A stretch of 64,000 bases of DNA from Ruegeria arenilitoris (GCF_013031355.1 NZ_WPZO01000004.1:124001-188000); one strand, 5' to 3'; counted from the stretch's first letter, positions 55,185 through 64,000 are shown. The notes: generated by a model not told the origin, from the sequence alone. Numbers and translations: made by a program.

Positions 55185-56540
55185 ATGAAACTGACACCCA
55201 AAGCCGCAAGGCTGATGCTTGGATCGTCGCTGGCTCTGGCGCTGACTGCACTGTCCGTGCAGGCCGACACGATCCGGTTCTGGACCACCGAGGAACAGCC
55301 CGAACGTCTGGCCAAACAGCAAGAGATGGCCGATCAGTTCAAGGCTGAAACCGGCACCACGGTCGAGGTGATCCCTGTCACCGAAAGCGATCTGGGTACC
55401 CGTGCCACCGCGGCCTTTGCCGCCGGAGACCTTCCGGATGTGGTCTATCACACGTTGCAATACGCGCTGCCTTGGGCCGAGGCCGGCATTCTGGACACCG
55501 AAGCCGCCACCGAAGTGATTGAGGAATTGGGCGCCGACACCTTTGCCCCCGGCGCGCTGGCGATGGCTGCGTTCAACGATGAAACCGCGTCCGTGCCTGT
55601 GGATGGCTGGACTCAGATGGTTGTCTACCGCAAGGACCTGTTCGATGAGGCCGGTCTGGACGCTCCCGACAGCTTTGCCGACATTCAGGCCGCGCTGGAG
55701 GCCCTGCATAACCCGCCCGAGATGTACGGCTTTGTTTCGGCCACCAAGGTCGACGAAAACTTCATGAGTCAGGTGCTGGAGCATGTCTTCCTCGCCAATG
55801 GCGTCTCGCCGGTGGGCCCCGACGGGTTCCAGCCGCTGGGCGAAGCCAAAACCACCGAGGTTCTGGATTTCTACAAGGCGATCTCCAAAGCGTCGCCCCC
55901 GGGTGAGCTGTACTGGAAGCAATCGCGCGAGCTGTATTTTGACGGCAAGGCCGCGATGATCATCTGGTCGCCCTTCATTCTGGACGAACTGGCCGGCCTG
56001 CGTGACAGCGCCCCGCCGACCATCACCGATGACCCAACCTCGCGCGATCTGGCGGGCAAGACCGGTATCGTGACCAAACTTTCCGGCCCGTCAAACCCCG
56101 ATGGCGCGGCCTGGGGTGATGTGCGTTACTTCGGTATCACCAACGATGCGGATACCGATGCAGCGATGGAGTTCGTGAAATACGCCATGGATCAGGGCTA
56201 TACCCAGACACTGGCCATTGCGCCCGAGGGTAAGTTCCCGGTGCGTCGTGGCAATGCCGACAATCCGACGGCCTTCTCGGAAGCCTGGGCCGACCTGCCC
56301 GTGGGCGTGGACCGCAAGGCCCCGCTGGGTGAGCTGTATGAACAGGCGATGATCGACGAGATCGTCGGTGGTCTGGATGTGGCACAGCGTTGGGGCGTGG
56401 CCGAGGGCCAATTGGCGCTGGCCTCGAAAATGATCAACTCTCAGGCCATCAACCGGATCGTGCGTCAGTATATCGATGACGAGGTAGACGCCGCCGCCGC
56501 TGTTGCGGCCATGAACGAAGAGCTGGCCAAGGTTCAGTAA
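55185..56540 (+). CDS. Sugar ABC transporter solute-binding protein
   Basis: A 451-aa extracellular solute-binding protein (family 1, MalE/AglE-like). Signal peptide (LMLGSSLALALTALSVQAD, cleavage near 28), then IRFWTTEEQPERLAKQQEM and GDLPDVVYHTLQYALPWAEA typical of the family. GGGAGGAG precedes ATG 55185. A hairpin follows the gene. In rhizobial agl clusters the same order (regulator, binding protein, two permeases, glycosidase, ATPase) serves alpha-glucosides, but the glycosidase here points to another substrate. Confidence 0.9.
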   Translation: MKLTPKAARLMLGSSLALALTALSVQADTIRFWTTEEQPERLAKQQEMADQFKAETGTTVEVIPVTESDLGTRATAAFAAGDLPDVVYHTLQYALPWAEAGILDTEAATEVIEELGADTFAPGALAMAAFNDETASVPVDGWTQMVVYRKDLFDEAGLDAPDSFADIQAALEALHNPPEMYGFVSATKVDENFMSQVLEHVFLANGVSPVGPDGFQPLGEAKTTEVLDFYKAISKASPPGELYWKQSRELYFDGKAAMIIWSPFILDELAGLRDSAPPTITDDPTSRDLAGKTGIVTKLSGPSNPDGAAWGDVRYFGITNDADTDAAMEFVKYAMDQGYTQTLAIAPEGKFPVRRGNADNPTAFSEAWADLPVGVDRKAPLGELYEQAMIDEIVGGLDVAQRWGVAEGQLALASKMINSQAINRIVRQYIDDEVDAAAAVAAMNEELAKVQ

Positions 56541-56553
56541 CAAACCAGCACCT

Positions 56554-56575
56554 GCAGCGGCGTCCGCGCCGCTGC
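56554..56575 (+). promoter_or_regulatory. GC-rich hairpin after the sugar-binding-protein gene
   Basis: GCAGCGGCG (56554-56562) pairs perfectly with CGCCGCTGC (56567-56575) around a TCCG loop; no T run follows. It probably stabilises the binding-protein mRNA relative to the permeases. Confidence 0.65.
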
Positions 56576-56597
56576 GTACAACCCTTCGAGGTATCCC

Positions 56598-57830
56598 ATG
56601 TCTTCGGCCACCCCACCGACCGGAACCGGGGCGTTAGCCAAACGCGAGGCGCGATTGGCCTGGACGCTGCTTGCTCCGACCATCATCAGTGTGTCGCTGG
56701 TTGTGATCCTGCCCCTGCTGGCGATCATCTGGATCAGCTTCAAGCCCTTTACCCTGTCCGACCTGCGCCCGCCCGCACCGGTCGTGCGTGAAAGCCTGCG
56801 CGGATCGGGCGACGATCTGCGGATCGAATACCGGCTGCGCAACTCAAGCCAGGAAATCGCCATCCAAGGTGTGACCCTGAGTGATGTGCTGCCGGACGGC
56901 GTGACCGCCGGAGAGGTCGCCGCGCCCTGTGTTCTGGATGGGCAGGATCTGTTTTGCGACTTCGGCGCCCTTGAGGGCGGCCAGCGGGAGCGTATCCGCA
57001 TTCCGATCGAGGTCGATGGCGACCCGGATGCGTTCGAGGAATTGGTTGAAGAATCCGAGCCCGACGTGACCGGCAGCGGCCCCAGCGTGTTGACCAATTT
57101 CGAGTTTAGCCTTGAAAACTTCGCCCGGGTGTTTGACGGAGATGAATTCTGGGGCGTGCTTGGGGTCACCCTGTTCTATACCGTCTTTGGCACCATCGGC
57201 GCGCTGGTGATGGGCCTGTTTGCCGCGCTGCTGCTGAACAAAAGCTTCAAGGGGCAAGGCTTTATCCGTGGCCTCTACCTGTTTCCCTATGTGGCCCCAG
57301 TCATCGCCGTGGCCTTTACCTGGGTTACGCTGTTTGACCCGTTCTCGGGCTCGGCCAATGCGCTTCTGGTGCAGATGGGGTTAAGCAGTGAGCCGATCAA
57401 TTTCTTCGGGGAACGCCCCTTGGCCCTGATCATGGTCACGGTGTTCGAGATCTGGCGTTATTTCCCGCTGTCCTTCCTGTTCATCCTGGCGCGGATGCAG
57501 TCTATCGATAGCAGCATGTATGAGGCGGCGGATATGGATGGGGCCTCTCCGTTCCAGAAGTTCTGGCTGCTGAGCATCCCGCAACTGTTGGGCATCCTGT
57601 CAGTGCTGTTCCTGCTGCGCTTTATCTGGACCTTCAACAAGTTCGACGACATCTTCCTGCTGACCGGCGGCAATGCAGGCACCCGTACGCTGACCGTGAA
57701 TGTCTATGAGCAGGCCTTTGCGGTCTCGAATATTGGGGCGGGCGCGGCGGTGGCCGTGGTTATCCTGATGTGCCTGATCGCCTTCAGCTTTGTCTTCTTC
57801 AAGTTCATCAGCCGCGAGGAGGGCCTGTGA
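56598..57830 (+). CDS. Sugar ABC permease (MalF-like) with inserted DUF11-like periplasmic domain
   Basis: A 410-aa permease. TM1 spans about 24-48; then comes a polar insertion of about 110 residues (58-168) before TM2 near 186. Part of it (about 72-140: LRIEYRLRNSSQEIAI, VTLSDVLPDGVTAG, C111, C120, ALEGGQRERIRIPIEV) reads like a DUF11/Ig-like module of surface proteins. The EAA loop (EAADMDGASPFQKFWLLSIP) is normal. In E. coli MalF the large P2 loop also sits near the N terminus and contacts the binding protein, so a docking role is plausible. Ends overlapping the next start. Confidence 0.88.
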   Translation: MSSATPPTGTGALAKREARLAWTLLAPTIISVSLVVILPLLAIIWISFKPFTLSDLRPPAPVVRESLRGSGDDLRIEYRLRNSSQEIAIQGVTLSDVLPDGVTAGEVAAPCVLDGQDLFCDFGALEGGQRERIRIPIEVDGDPDAFEELVEESEPDVTGSGPSVLTNFEFSLENFARVFDGDEFWGVLGVTLFYTVFGTIGALVMGLFAALLLNKSFKGQGFIRGLYLFPYVAPVIAVAFTWVTLFDPFSGSANALLVQMGLSSEPINFFGERPLALIMVTVFEIWRYFPLSFLFILARMQSIDSSMYEAADMDGASPFQKFWLLSIPQLLGILSVLFLLRFIWTFNKFDDIFLLTGGNAGTRTLTVNVYEQAFAVSNIGAGAAVAVVILMCLIAFSFVFFKFISREEGL

Positions 57831-59038
57831 TGCGCAAAGGGTATATCACCGGCCCGGTTTTGGGCGCGTTGTGGATGGTGGTGATTGCCACCACCATCGC
57901 GGTCACCATGTCTTTCGCCACCGGCGCGGCGTTTCGCCCGCAGGTTCTGCTGAGCCTGATCTGGGGCGCAGTGGCCGGGCTTGTCTATGTTCGCTTTCCC
58001 GCCCGCCACGCCCCGGCGCGCTTGGGCGTCTCAGCTTTGCTGGGCCTGTCCTGCCTGACCGGCTTCGGCCCGGTTCTGATCGGATCGGATACGACGCTGC
58101 TGGCTCTGCTGGTGACGGTGATCTCGGTGGCCTTGGTGATGCATGTCTCACTGGCTGCGATTCTCAAGGAACTGCCGTTTGGGGAACTGACCCGCCACGA
58201 ATACGAAGACGCGGTGATCCGGTTCTGCACAGGGTTCGGCTATATCTTCTTCACCGCCATCGTAATCATCCCCTTCTATGTGATGGTGATGACCAGCCTG
58301 AAATCACAGCAGGCACTGTTGCAGAACCCGCTAGATTTCTCAGTCGACCTATCTCAGGGCTGGGCTTTGTTGCGCAGCTATACCGAGCTGTTCCGCGACT
58401 TCAATTTCGGCAGCTACCTGTGGACGTCCTTCTATGTCTCGTGCCTGACCGTGTTCATCACGCTGCTGTTCAGCGTTCCGGGCGCCTATGCGGTGGCACG
58501 GTTCCGGTTTCAGGGGCAAAAGGCGTTCTCGCGCTCGATCCTGCTGATCTACATGGTGCCGATGATCGTGCTGGCATTGCCGATCTATATCGCGTTCTCG
58601 CTGACCGGCCTGCGTAACTCGATCCTTGGCATTGTGATGATTTACCCGGTCACCACGATCCCGGTCGCGCTGTACATGCTGCAGGGCTATTTCCGCGGTC
58701 TGCCGACCGAGGTCGAAGAGGCCGGTCTGATGGATGGCCTGTCGCGTCTGGCGGTGATCTGGAAGATCACCTTGCCGCTCAGCCTGCCGGCGTTGGCGTC
58801 GGTATCGCTCTATGTCTTCATGATTGCCTGGAATGAATTCCTGCTGGCCTTCATGCTGCTGGACGACCCGTCGAAATTCACTCTGACCCGAGGTGTCACA
58901 ATGCTGAACTCCTCGGAAATCCCCCGCCAACACCTGATGGCCGGTGCGGTGATTGCCACCGTTCCGATCATGGCCCTGTTCCTGGGGCTTGAACGTTTCA
59001 TGACCAAAGGCCTGACGGCAGGCTCGGTCAAAGGATGA
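57830..59038 (+). CDS. Sugar ABC permease (MalG-like) with extra N-terminal membrane region
   Basis: A 402-aa permease, about 120 residues longer than MalG. Residues 1-120 hold about four extra hydrophobic helices (MVVIATTIAVTMSF, LIWGAVAGLVYV, LLALLVTVISVALVMHV); the standard MalG part starts near 137 (FIFFTAIVII-like entry) with EAA loop EEAGLMDGLSRLAVIWKITLP. Start ATG 57830 shares one base with the previous stop. The N-terminal region has no role I can name. Confidence 0.87.
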   Translation: MRKGYITGPVLGALWMVVIATTIAVTMSFATGAAFRPQVLLSLIWGAVAGLVYVRFPARHAPARLGVSALLGLSCLTGFGPVLIGSDTTLLALLVTVISVALVMHVSLAAILKELPFGELTRHEYEDAVIRFCTGFGYIFFTAIVIIPFYVMVMTSLKSQQALLQNPLDFSVDLSQGWALLRSYTELFRDFNFGSYLWTSFYVSCLTVFITLLFSVPGAYAVARFRFQGQKAFSRSILLIYMVPMIVLALPIYIAFSLTGLRNSILGIVMIYPVTTIPVALYMLQGYFRGLPTEVEEAGLMDGLSRLAVIWKITLPLSLPALASVSLYVFMIAWNEFLLAFMLLDDPSKFTLTRGVTMLNSSEIPRQHLMAGAVIATVPIMALFLGLERFMTKGLTAGSVKG

Positions 59039-60291
59039 CAGATATGAACTACTATACGACGCCGAGTGAATCGGCCCGCAACATCCTGATTGCCAATGAT
59101 CGGGGCGGCTATACGATCCCGACCAGCGGCCTTTACCCCTATCAGTGGAACTGGGACAGCGCGGTTGCGGCGCTGGGCTTTGCCGAGTTCGACATCGACC
59201 GCGCTTGGGTCGAGCTTGAGACGTTGTTTTCCGGCCAGTGGGCGGACGGCATGGTGCCTCATATCCTGTTCCATAAACCTGATCCGGGCTATTTCCCCGG
59301 GCCGGATGTCTGGGGCGGCACCGGGCCGATTGCGTCATCCGGTGTGACCCAACCGCCGCTGGCCGCCACCATGGCACGGCGGGTCTGGGAGAAAGATCGC
59401 GTAGTGGGTGAAGCGCGCCTTCGCGCCCTGTTCCCGGCCATGCTGGCCTGGCACCGCTGGTTCATGAATTGGCGTCTGGACGAACACGGCGCCGTCTGCA
59501 CCACACATCCGTGGGAAGCCGGGCGCGACAACGCGCCGGACTGGGATGGTGCGATGGCGGGGATCGACGCCTCGGATGTGGGTGAATATCAGCGCCGCGA
59601 CACCAGCCATGTGAACAGTGCCGACCGGCCCACCAAATACGACTATGACCGCTATATCAAACTGGTGCAGATCGGGCGCGAGGCCGGCTGGGATCAGGCG
59701 AAACTGCTGGAGCTGAACCCGTTCCGCGTCGCCGACCCGACCATGAGCTTCACCACCCTGCGCGCCGCCCGCGATCTGCTGACCATCAGTCAGGAGCTTG
59801 GCATCGCGGCCGAGGGTCTTAATGCGGATGTGGCCCGGCTTGAGGCGGGCGCGCGGTCGTTGTGGAACGAGGCGCTGGGCGCCTTTGACGCCCGCGATGC
59901 GCATACGGGTGAATGGGCCGAAAGCGTCTCTAACGCGAGCTATCTGTGCTGGTATGGGGGGATTGACTCCTCGCAAATGCTGGACCGTGTGAAAACCGTT
60001 CTGACAACCGTGCCGCATCCGATCCCCAGCTATGATCCGAACATGCCCAAGTTTGATGAGCGCCGCTATTGGCGCGGACCGACCTGGGCCTTCATGAACA
60101 TGCTGGCGGGTTTTGGCCTTGCGGAAATGGGCCACGGCGTCGAAGCCGAAGCCCTGCGCCTGAAAACCGCGCGTCTGATCGCGGGCCACGGCTTTGCCGA
60201 ATATTACGACCCGATCACCGGCAGTCCGGCCGGGGGCAACTCATTCACTTGGACAGCCGCCGTCTGGCTGCATTGGGCAGGGAGGAACTGA
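59035..60291 (+). CDS. GH63-like glycosidase (glucosyl-/mannosylglycerate hydrolase type)
   Basis: A 418-aa cytoplasmic (alpha/alpha)6-barrel enzyme with no signal peptide. Features fit the small bacterial MGH-type GH63 hydrolases: [10 protein letters not shown] at 33-42, GMVPHI at 72-77, [14 protein letters not shown] at 158-171 with D165 as likely acid, [10 protein letters not shown] near 198-207, [11 protein letters not shown] near 344, and E389 (GFAEYYDP) as likely base. Characterised relatives cleave mannosyl- or glucosylglycerate, osmolytes of marine and desert microbes. ATGA overlap with the permease and coupling to the ATPase make import-then-hydrolysis likely. Exact sugar is inferred. 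Confidence 0.82.
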   Translation: MTDMNYYTTPSESARNILIANDRGGYTIPTSGLYPYQWNWDSAVAALGFAEFDIDRAWVELETLFSGQWADGMVPHILFHKPDPGYFPGPDVWGGTGPIASSGVTQPPLAATMARRVWEKDRVVGEARLRALFPAMLAWHRWFMNWRLDEHGAVCTTHPWEAGRDNAPDWDGAMAGIDASDVGEYQRRDTSHVNSADRPTKYDYDRYIKLVQIGREAGWDQAKLLELNPFRVADPTMSFTTLRAARDLLTISQELGIAAEGLNADVARLEAGARSLWNEALGAFDARDAHTGEWAESVSNASYLCWYGGIDSSQMLDRVKTVLTTVPHPIPSYDPNMPKFDERRYWRGPTWAFMNMLAGFGLAEMGHGVEAEALRLKTARLIAGHGFAEYYDPITGSPAGGNSFTWTAAVWLHWAGRN

Positions 60292-61337
60292 TGGGCAGCA
60301 TCGAGCTCAAATCCGTCGAGAAATGGTTCGGCGAAGTGCAGGTGATCAAAGGCATCGACCTGCAGATCGAAGAGGGTGAGTTCGTGGTCTTCGTTGGCCC
60401 CTCGGGCTGTGGGAAATCGACCCTGTTGCGGATGATCGGCGGGCTCGAGGATATCTCGCGCGGGTCGCTTCTGATCAACGGGAATGATGTCACCGATCAT
60501 CCGCCGTCAAAACGCGGGCTGACCATGGTGTTCCAGTCCTATGCTCTGTACCCCCACCTGACCGTGGCCGAGAATATGGGCTTTTCGTTAAAGGTGGCGG
60601 GTGTTCCGAAGGCCGAGATCGCCGAGCGTGTGGGCAAAGCCGCCGAGGTGCTCAAGCTGGACCCTTATCTGGAACGTCGCCCCAAGGATCTGTCCGGCGG
60701 GCAGCGTCAGCGTGTGGCCATCGGGCGTTCGATCGTGCGCGACCCCACCGCATTCCTGTTCGATGAGCCCCTGTCCAACCTCGACGCCGCCCTGCGGGTC
60801 GAGATGCGGTACGAGATCGCCAAGCTGCACCAAAGCCTCAACCGCACCATGATCTACGTGACCCATGATCAGGTCGAAGCGATGACCCTGGCCGACCGCA
60901 TTGTGGTGCTGGAGTTCGGCAAGATTGCTCAGGTCGGCACCCCGCGCGAATTGTATGAACGCCCCGCGAACCTGTTCGTAGCGCAGTTCATCGGCAGCCC
61001 AAAGATGAACGTCCTGCCTTGCACCGTGTCTGGTGACCAGTTCCAACTGGAAAACGGTGGCAGCGGCCCGTTTGACCGTGCAGGCACGGCCACGATGCTG
61101 GGCATACGCCCGGAACATATCAGCGTGGTCGAACCCGGCGCGGGTCACAGTGACGGCCTGGTCGAGGTGGTCGAATACCTCGGCGCCGATATGTTCGTCA
61201 TCGTCGATTGCGGCACCGAGGAGAAAGTCACTGTCCGCTTGGGTGGCGATACCGAGATCAAGGCAGGCACCAAGATCGGCATGCACTTCGCGCCGGAAAA
61301 GCTCCAGTTTTTTGATGAGGAGGGGCAGGCGCTGTGA
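60291..61337 (+). CDS. Sugar ABC transporter ATPase (MalK/UgpC/AglK-like)
   Basis: A 348-aa ATPase. Walker [10 protein letters not shown] near 37-45, signature [15 protein letters not shown], Walker [16 protein letters not shown], then a C-terminal OB-fold (TOBE) regulatory domain from about 240. Its start shares a base with the glycosidase stop. Completes a full importer: binding protein, two permeases and ATPase. Convergent with the DUF4139 gene, 21 nt apart. Confidence 0.92.
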   Translation: MGSIELKSVEKWFGEVQVIKGIDLQIEEGEFVVFVGPSGCGKSTLLRMIGGLEDISRGSLLINGNDVTDHPPSKRGLTMVFQSYALYPHLTVAENMGFSLKVAGVPKAEIAERVGKAAEVLKLDPYLERRPKDLSGGQRQRVAIGRSIVRDPTAFLFDEPLSNLDAALRVEMRYEIAKLHQSLNRTMIYVTHDQVEAMTLADRIVVLEFGKIAQVGTPRELYERPANLFVAQFIGSPKMNVLPCTVSGDQFQLENGGSGPFDRAGTATMLGIRPEHISVVEPGAGHSDGLVEVVEYLGADMFVIVDCGTEEKVTVRLGGDTEIKAGTKIGMHFAPEKLQFFDEEGQAL

Positions 61338-61358
61338 GGTGGCACGGGATGGAGCGTA

Positions 61359-62969
61359 TCAGTGCAGCTCCATTCCTTCGGGCCAACTGAGTTTGGTATC
61401 CAATTGAATCGTCTCCGATTGACCCGGCGCCAACTCCAGCTCCCACGCCAGAATGCCGCGCCGGTTATCTACGTTTTCTTCGCTTGGTTTCGGCCGGGCG
61501 GTCCAGGTGATCTCAAGATCGTCCTGTTCGGAAAAAGGCACACGGTCCAAAATGCGAAGCGGCCAGGTTTCGCCTGTCAGATTTTCAACCTTAATCTGCG
61601 CGCGTTCCTGACTTTGATTGGAGCGTGAGATCAGGCCAACATCGCCTTGGCTACGCCCCAGGATGTCGCGCTTGACGGTCAGGGCGTAAAGCGGGCCAAA
61701 CCCCATCTCAACCTCTTCCCTTGGACCAATGCTTGCGGTGCTGTCCGTTGCCACCAACACTCCGTTGACCCGCCATCTGGCAAAGTTCGCCGACAGCAAC
61801 ATCTGGTCGTAAGGATTGGTGAAACGTGCTGTGCGATACGCCGTTTCATCGCGACTTGGGTTTGCCAGCGCATACAGTTCAACCGACTGGGTCATGCTGT
61901 CCAGGGCGAATTCGGCAATTTCAGATCCGCTTGCGATCGAGATCGGCTCGGACAAGGTATAGGTGATGCCGGTGCCCTGAACGGATGCGGGATCAGGTGC
62001 AAAGCCCGCAGTTTCCTCCACCACCACGGGGGCTTCGACAACTGGTTCTTCAAGATTTGCAACGTATTCGCTGATTGACCTGCGCTGGGGAAAGATACGC
62101 GAAGCGCTGTTTTGCCCAACGGGTTGAAGTGTCGACACGCTAAGCCTGACGTCCTGCCAGTTCTCGCCGGTCTCCTGCGTCACCAGAACGCGTCGGTCGA
62201 TCCGAACTTCGGGCGTGTCTGTGGTCTTCAGATCAAATTCGTATCCGGGTTGCCAGTCCGCGTTGTAGAAATCGATATAAGACAGGGAAATAGCGCCCTC
62301 GGACGCTGCTTTGGCAGTGACGTCCACGGCGATGAACAGTCGCTCGTCCGTTTCTGGCAGCAAGGCAGCCAAATCGGCTTGAGCTGCGTTCAGTTGCTCT
62401 TCCAGATCGACCAGTTTCTCTTCGATTTTGCGTGCTTCGATTTCGGCGGTTTGCGCAGTGTTCTCGGCGTTCAGAGATTCTTCTCCAACCATTTGGGCGA
62501 TGTTGCGCAGGTTTTCAGCATCTGAACCTGCCAGACCCTCGTTCCGACCCAGATTGGACAGGAATGCGATCTTATGGCGGGCCGCCTCGGCCCTGAGCCG
62601 CGCAGTTTCGGCCCTGTCCTCTACGGTCGCGATCTGGTTTTCGATATCGGTGACGCGATCCTCGGCCTGTTTGACCTCATCGCTGACGTAGTCGTGCCAC
62701 GGTACATCATCTCCGCGAATAATAAGCGCGGATCGGCTGAGCCCATCGGCCTGAACCTGCATCGTTGACAACTGGGTATCCGGATCACTGGCCGGGACGC
62801 CCAACAGTACCAGCCGATGTGTGCCTGCAGGGATCGAATAGGTTCCGGTTCGAAGAACTTCGACTCCTTGTGGGTATACTGTCACTTCGCTGACTTTGGT
62901 GTCGATTGTGAATGTTTCGGCAGACAGCAACGTCGGCGCAAGCGCCAACAGATAAAACAGGTTTTTCAT
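61359..62969 (-). CDS. DUF4139/DUF4140 (MuiA-like) periplasmic coiled-coil protein
   Basis: A 536-aa protein with signal peptide (MKNLFYLLALAPTLLSAE). A DUF4140-like N-terminal region (SEVTVYPQGVEVLRTG) is followed by a long coiled coil (about 105-225) and a DUF4139 beta-domain (LSYIDFYNADWQPGYEFDL, to the C terminus). Family members are called mucoidy-inhibitor MuiA, but no biochemical activity is established. I start at ATG 62969; the open frame extends to 63077 but would bury the signal. Confidence 0.83.
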   Translation of the reverse strand: MKNLFYLLALAPTLLSAETFTIDTKVSEVTVYPQGVEVLRTGTYSIPAGTHRLVLLGVPASDPDTQLSTMQVQADGLSRSALIIRGDDVPWHDYVSDEVKQAEDRVTDIENQIATVEDRAETARLRAEAARHKIAFLSNLGRNEGLAGSDAENLRNIAQMVGEESLNAENTAQTAEIEARKIEEKLVDLEEQLNAAQADLAALLPETDERLFIAVDVTAKAASEGAISLSYIDFYNADWQPGYEFDLKTTDTPEVRIDRRVLVTQETGENWQDVRLSVSTLQPVGQNSASRIFPQRRSISEYVANLEEPVVEAPVVVEETAGFAPDPASVQGTGITYTLSEPISIASGSEIAEFALDSMTQSVELYALANPSRDETAYRTARFTNPYDQMLLSANFARWRVNGVLVATDSTASIGPREEVEMGFGPLYALTVKRDILGRSQGDVGLISRSNQSQERAQIKVENLTGETWPLRILDRVPFSEQDDLEITWTARPKPSEENVDNRRGILAWELELAPGQSETIQLDTKLSWPEGMELH

Positions 62970-63033
62970 AAGTGCTCGCAGAGAAATGGTTCCGGCTTCC
63001 CGCAAGGGTTGCAGGCGCTTCATTTCACTACAA

Positions 63034-63070
63034 GAAAAAGAAAAAGGGCCACCCGAATTTGGTGGCCCTT
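63034..63070 (-). terminator. Intrinsic terminator of asd
   Basis: On the minus strand AAGGGCCACC pairs with GGTGGCCCTT (63061-63070 with 63044-63053), 10 bp and a 7-nt loop, followed by a T-rich tract (TTTTTCTTTTT). It lies 24 nt after the asd stop and before the DUF4139 gene. Confidence 0.85.
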
Positions 63071-63093
63071 GTGGCATTTCAGTTGGAAGGGGG

Positions 63094-64000
63094 TCAGCCC
63101 TTTTTCAGAACCTCACGGCCCAGCAGTTCGGCAATCTGAACCGCGTTCAGGGCGGCACCCTTGCGCAGGTTGTCCGAGACACACCACAGGTTGATGCCGT
63201 TTTCAACGGTTGAATCCTGGCGGATGCGGCTGATGAACGTGGCGAAGTCGCCCGCGCATTCGATCGGCGAGACGTAGCCACCGGGTTCGCGTTTGTCGAT
63301 CACCATGATGCCTGGTGCCTCGCGCAGGATGTCGCGGGCTTCGTCTTCGTCCAGGAATTCTTCGAACTCGATGTTCACGGCCTCGGAGTGGCCGACGAAG
63401 ACCGGAACGCGGACGCAGGTTGCGGTGACCTTGATCGACGGATCGATGATCTTCTTGGTCTCGACAACCATCTTCCACTCTTCCTTGGTCGAGCCGTCTT
63501 CCATGAAGACGTCGATCTGCGGAATGACGTTGAAGGCGATCTGCTTCTGGAACTTGTTCGGCGGCACGTCCGTTGTGGGGTTGTAGACCGCTTTGGTCTG
63601 ATCCCACAGCTCGTCCATGCCATCCTTACCGGCACCCGAAACCGACTGATAGGTCGACACGACAACGCGCTTGATCTTGGCACGGTCGTGCAGCGGCTTC
63701 AGCGCGACAACCATCTGCGCGGTCGAGCAGTTGGGGTTGGCGATGATGTTCTTGTTTTTGTAGTCGTGGATCGCCTGCGGATTACACTCCGGCACGATCA
63801 GCGGAATGTCCGGGTCATAGCGGTAGAGCGACGAGTTATCGATCACCACGCAGCCAGCGGCCGCCGCCTTGGGGGCGTAAACCTTGGTTGCGTCCGAGCC
63901 GATGGCGAACAACGCCATGTCCCAGCCGGTGAAATCGAAGGTGTCGATGTCCTGGGTAGTCAGTGTCTTGTCGCCAAAGCTAACTTCTGTGCCCAGCGAA
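63094..64000 (-). CDS. asd: Aspartate-semialdehyde dehydrogenase, C-terminal part (5' end outside window)
   Basis: The enzyme reduces aspartyl phosphate to the semialdehyde for Lys, Thr, Met and diaminopimelate synthesis. About 300 codons are visible; the frame is open to base 64000, so the N-terminal NADP-binding GAxGxVG lies outside. The catalytic cysteine is in NPNCSTAQM, and substrate-binding residues are in TCVRVPVFVGHSEAVNIEF. The C terminus ends REVLKKG, normal for the family. Confidence 0.96.
   Translation of the reverse strand, partial: SLGTEVSFGDKTLTTQDIDTFDFTGWDMALFAIGSDATKVYAPKAAAAGCVVIDNSSLYRYDPDIPLIVPECNPQAIHDYKNKNIIANPNCSTAQMVVALKPLHDRAKIKRVVVSTYQSVSGAGKDGMDELWDQTKAVYNPTTDVPPNKFQKQIAFNVIPQIDVFMEDGSTKEEWKMVVETKKIIDPSIKVTATCVRVPVFVGHSEAVNIEFEEFLDEDEARDILREAPGIMVIDKREPGGYVSPIECAGDFATFISRIRQDSTVENGINLWCVSDNLRKGAALNAVQIAELLGREVLKKG

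Overview
The window looks like chromosomal DNA of a marine Roseobacter-group alphaproteobacterium (Rhodobacteraceae, Ruegeria-like). The grounds are the GC-rich, densely packed genes with many 4-bp ATGA/GTGA overlaps, the protein sequence styles (DnaK, SecA, the DUF2794 protein, a GT14-type transferase with a long C-terminal domain), a NaChBac-type sodium channel, and an alphaproteobacterial RpoH promoter before dnaK. This is inferred from the sequence alone; no database search was run. I see no tRNA, rRNA, IS element, prophage or CRISPR array.

Layout. 1-8661 (+): end of hslO (Hsp33), a Nudix CoA pyrophosphatase, the CCA-adding enzyme, then a two-gene ABC exporter behind a leader with a ten-codon uORF and a strong hairpin, an RlmD/TrmA-type RNA methyltransferase, a voltage-gated Na+ channel and an L,D-transpeptidase lipoprotein. 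8645-16641 (-): a surface-glycan operon read cysQ > kdsB > galE > two GT2-like transferases > GT14-like transferase > two-part sulfotransferase, with an ABC-2 polysaccharide-export permease divergent from it. 17582-21588: alkB (-), then dnaK-dnaJ (+) behind an RpoH-type promoter and closed by a terminator. 21671-29966 (+): a TPP riboswitch whose expression platform appears to hide the ribosome-binding site, followed by ten thiamin genes thiD-O-S-G-E-F-Y-tenA-Z-X, then radC. 29971-35294 (-): secA, an uncharacterised membrane-anchored protein and a PstS/OmpA fusion. 35471-37947 (+): parvulin PPIase, argJ, mutT. 37948-38704: an AT-richer patch with one orphan ORF. 38705-47728 (+): a Liv-type ABC importer (livG, livH, two tiny membrane proteins, livM, livK, livF) flanked by two AMP-forming acyl-CoA ligase-like genes and ended by a 13-bp terminator stem. 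47806-53900: a lone FbpB-like permease, a DUF2794 protein, then on the minus strand an HPt-like protein, leucyl aminopeptidase and NlpC/P60 hydrolase, then beta-carbonic anhydrase and a SRPBCC protein (+). 54022-61337 (+): a LacI-regulated sugar/compatible-solute ABC importer with a GH63-like glycosidase. 61359-64000 (-): a DUF4139/MuiA-like protein and the 3' part of asd.

How the genes work together. (i) CysQ removes the PAP released by PAPS-dependent sulfotransferases, so its place in one operon with a sulfotransferase, galE, kdsB and glycosyltransferases suggests a sulfated surface glycan. (ii) The thiamin operon combines thiazole synthesis and coupling (ThiOSGFE), HMP phosphorylation (ThiD) and pyrimidine salvage (ThiXYZ, TenA); thiC is not in the window. 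(iii) The Liv-type importer probably feeds an acid substrate to its flanking CoA ligases. (iv) The last operon would import a glucosyl- or mannosyl-glycerate-like solute and hydrolyse it in the cytoplasm under a LacI repressor.

The points most worth a second look are the uORF/hairpin leader of the ABC exporter, a DUF11-like extracytoplasmic domain inserted in one sugar permease, the sulfated-glycan operon with its two-part sulfotransferase, the HPt-like protein lacking its histidine, and the rhodanese-tailed ThiF that lacks a visible zinc CxxC.
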